Source: Gammaproteobacteria bacterium
Lineage (GTDB): Bacteria; Pseudomonadota; Gammaproteobacteria; Pseudomonadales; Pseudohongiellaceae
NCBI GenBank assembly: GCA_021773355.1
Contig: JAJFKE010000046.1
Coordinates: forward strand, 124,001 to 188,000
Direction: 5' to 3'
Length of the DNA: 64,000 nt
Shown here: positions 63,243 through 64,000 of the stretch, in pieces
Layout: the number at the start of each line of letters is the position of its first letter
Position numbering within the stretch: position 1 is the first letter of the stretch
The notes under the pieces: generated by a model
Database searches by the model: none
Told to the model about the DNA's origin: nothing
The model's input: the letters and a program-made list of their open reading frames with translations, nothing else
Made by a program: the position numbers and the translations under genes

Positions 63243-64000
63243 TTAGGCGTTGTTCTTTTCAAAATCTTGCATGAATGTTGCCAATGCCTGACATCCCTCG
63301 CGCGGCATTGCATTGTAAATCGATGCTCGTATACCGCCCACATTACGATGACCTTTCAACGCGTACAGTCCTTTGGCAAGCGCCTGCTGAAGGAATGCAT
63401 CCAGCAAATCATTATCAGCGAGATTAAACGTTACATTCATCGTAGAGCGATGTTCTTTCTGCACCGTAGCGAGATAGAAATCGGAATTATCGATCACGTC
63501 ATACAATAATGCGGATTTTTCGTTGTTACGCACTTCGATTGCATCTACACCGCCTTCACCTTTTAGCCACTCGAGTACCAATTTCATCATATAAATTGCA
63601 AATGTATTATTGGTATTGGCCAGAGAATGTTTGTCCGCATAGGTCCTGTAATTCAACAAGCTCGGAGTTTCTGGAATTGCATGCCCAAGCAGGTCTTCAC
63701 GGATAATTACACAGGCTAAACCAGCAGGGCCAAGGTTCTTCTGCAGTCCCGCAAATATGATGCCGAACTTGGAAATATCTATTCGTCTGGAGAGTAATTC
63801 TGATGTCATGTCCGCAACCAGTGGAATGTCGCCTGTTTCGGGAAATTGCTGCCAGCGAGTTCCGTAAATAGTGTTATTGCTGGTGATATGAACATAGGAT
63901 GTGTCATCGTCCAGACTCGCTGGGTCAAATTCCGGGATTTGATCGAAATTCGTAGCCTCGCTGCTGGCAGCAACCGTAACGTTGCCATAGCGGGAGGCTT
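63243..64000 (-). CDS. serC: Phosphoserine aminotransferase SerC (5'-truncated by window edge)
   Basis: SerC makes 3-phosphoserine from 3-phosphohydroxypyruvate in serine and pyridoxal-phosphate synthesis. The visible part is the C-terminal ~250 residues, including ITSNNTIYGTRWQQFPE, VADMTSELLSRRIDISKFG, the PLP-lysine region FGIIFAGLQKNLGPAGLA (Lys in AGLQKN) and HRNVGGIRASIYNAMP near the end. The frame is open to the end of the window; translation begins outside it. Stop at 63243, just inside the MITE edge. Confidence 0.97.
   Translation of the reverse strand, partial: ASRYGNVTVAASSEATNFDQIPEFDPASLDDDTSYVHITSNNTIYGTRWQQFPETGDIPLVADMTSELLSRRIDISKFGIIFAGLQKNLGPAGLACVIIREDLLGHAIPETPSLLNYRTYADKHSLANTNNTFAIYMMKLVLEWLKGEGGVDAIEVRNNEKSALLYDVIDNSDFYLATVQKEHRSTMNVTFNLADNDLLDAFLQQALAKGLYALKGHRNVGGIRASIYNAMPREGCQALATFMQDFEKNNA

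Overview
The window looks like chromosomal DNA of a marine-type gammaproteobacterium of the Pseudomonadales/Cellvibrionales kind, at moderate G+C. The strongest evidence is a block whose gene order matches the Pseudomonas pil-amp region: yacG-coaE-pilD-pilC-pilB, then pilin genes, then nadC, DUF1631, ampD and ampE. The secA-argJ-mutT run before it fits the same placement. This is inference from gene order and protein motifs; no database was searched.

Layout. 1-4470: secA (5' end outside the window), argJ and a MutT-ThiE/TenI fusion. 4789-6843: a large exported protein of unknown function. 6893-13594 (mostly minus): yacG, coaE, pilD, pilC, pilB, a TfpX/TfpZ-type pilin accessory gene and two tandem type IV pilin genes; the main pilin has a candidate sigma-54 promoter. 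13910-16795: a GT-C membrane protein with a TPR-like tail and a dolichol-phosphate-mannose-synthase-like GT2, together a plausible pilin glycosylation pair. 17206-23487: a monohaem cytochrome c, an IS5-type MITE, an exported HNH nuclease, nadC, a membrane retropepsin, DUF1631, ampD and ampE. 23831-28187: aceE-aceF behind a GntR-like palindrome. 28211-32085: a BtuCD-type ABC pair, yajQ and an ampG-like permease. 32070-35251: an alkyltransferase-like protein, fxsA and groES-groEL with a sigma-32-type promoter. 35286-36037: four tandem copies of a ~189-199 bp repeat, each ending in an intrinsic terminator, followed by a frameshifted superoxide dismutase remnant.

36288-38740 holds a PuuD-like membrane protein, a coiled-coil membrane protein and an enoyl-CoA hydratase/isomerase. 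From tRNA-Leu(UAG) at 38916 to about 45150 lies an AT-richer accessory stretch: an S51-type peptidase, a GT4 glycosyltransferase, a small membrane protein, a tyrosine recombinase and an IS110-family element of IS1111 type with a long non-coding tail that probably encodes its guide RNA. 45154-49001 carries an MFS efflux-type transporter next to a phosphotransferase split over two overlapping genes (substrate plus swivelling-His protein, then ATP-grasp protein), resembling a dissected Rph/PEP-synthase-like enzyme. 49023-50550: a VWA-like protein and a membrane DnaJ-domain protein. 51449-52834: an NTP/NDP-antiporter-like gene broken by several frameshifts and carrying a (CCACTG)9 tract. The rest is core metabolism and housekeeping: class I fumarase, a long ketoacyl synthase, an MBL hydrolase, a VanY-type peptidase, an HPF/RaiA-type protein, DUF1244, a GlxA-type regulator, greB, an exported haloalkane dehalogenase, dinB and serC (5' end outside the window).

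Cell-wall recycling (ampD, ampE, ampG-like permease, VanY-type peptidase) and type IV pilus assembly plus pilin modification are the two best-represented themes. The most unusual items are the terminator-bearing tandem repeat after groEL, the split phosphotransferase operon, the IS1111-type element with its candidate guide RNA, and the IS5-type MITEs whose ends fall on stop codons.
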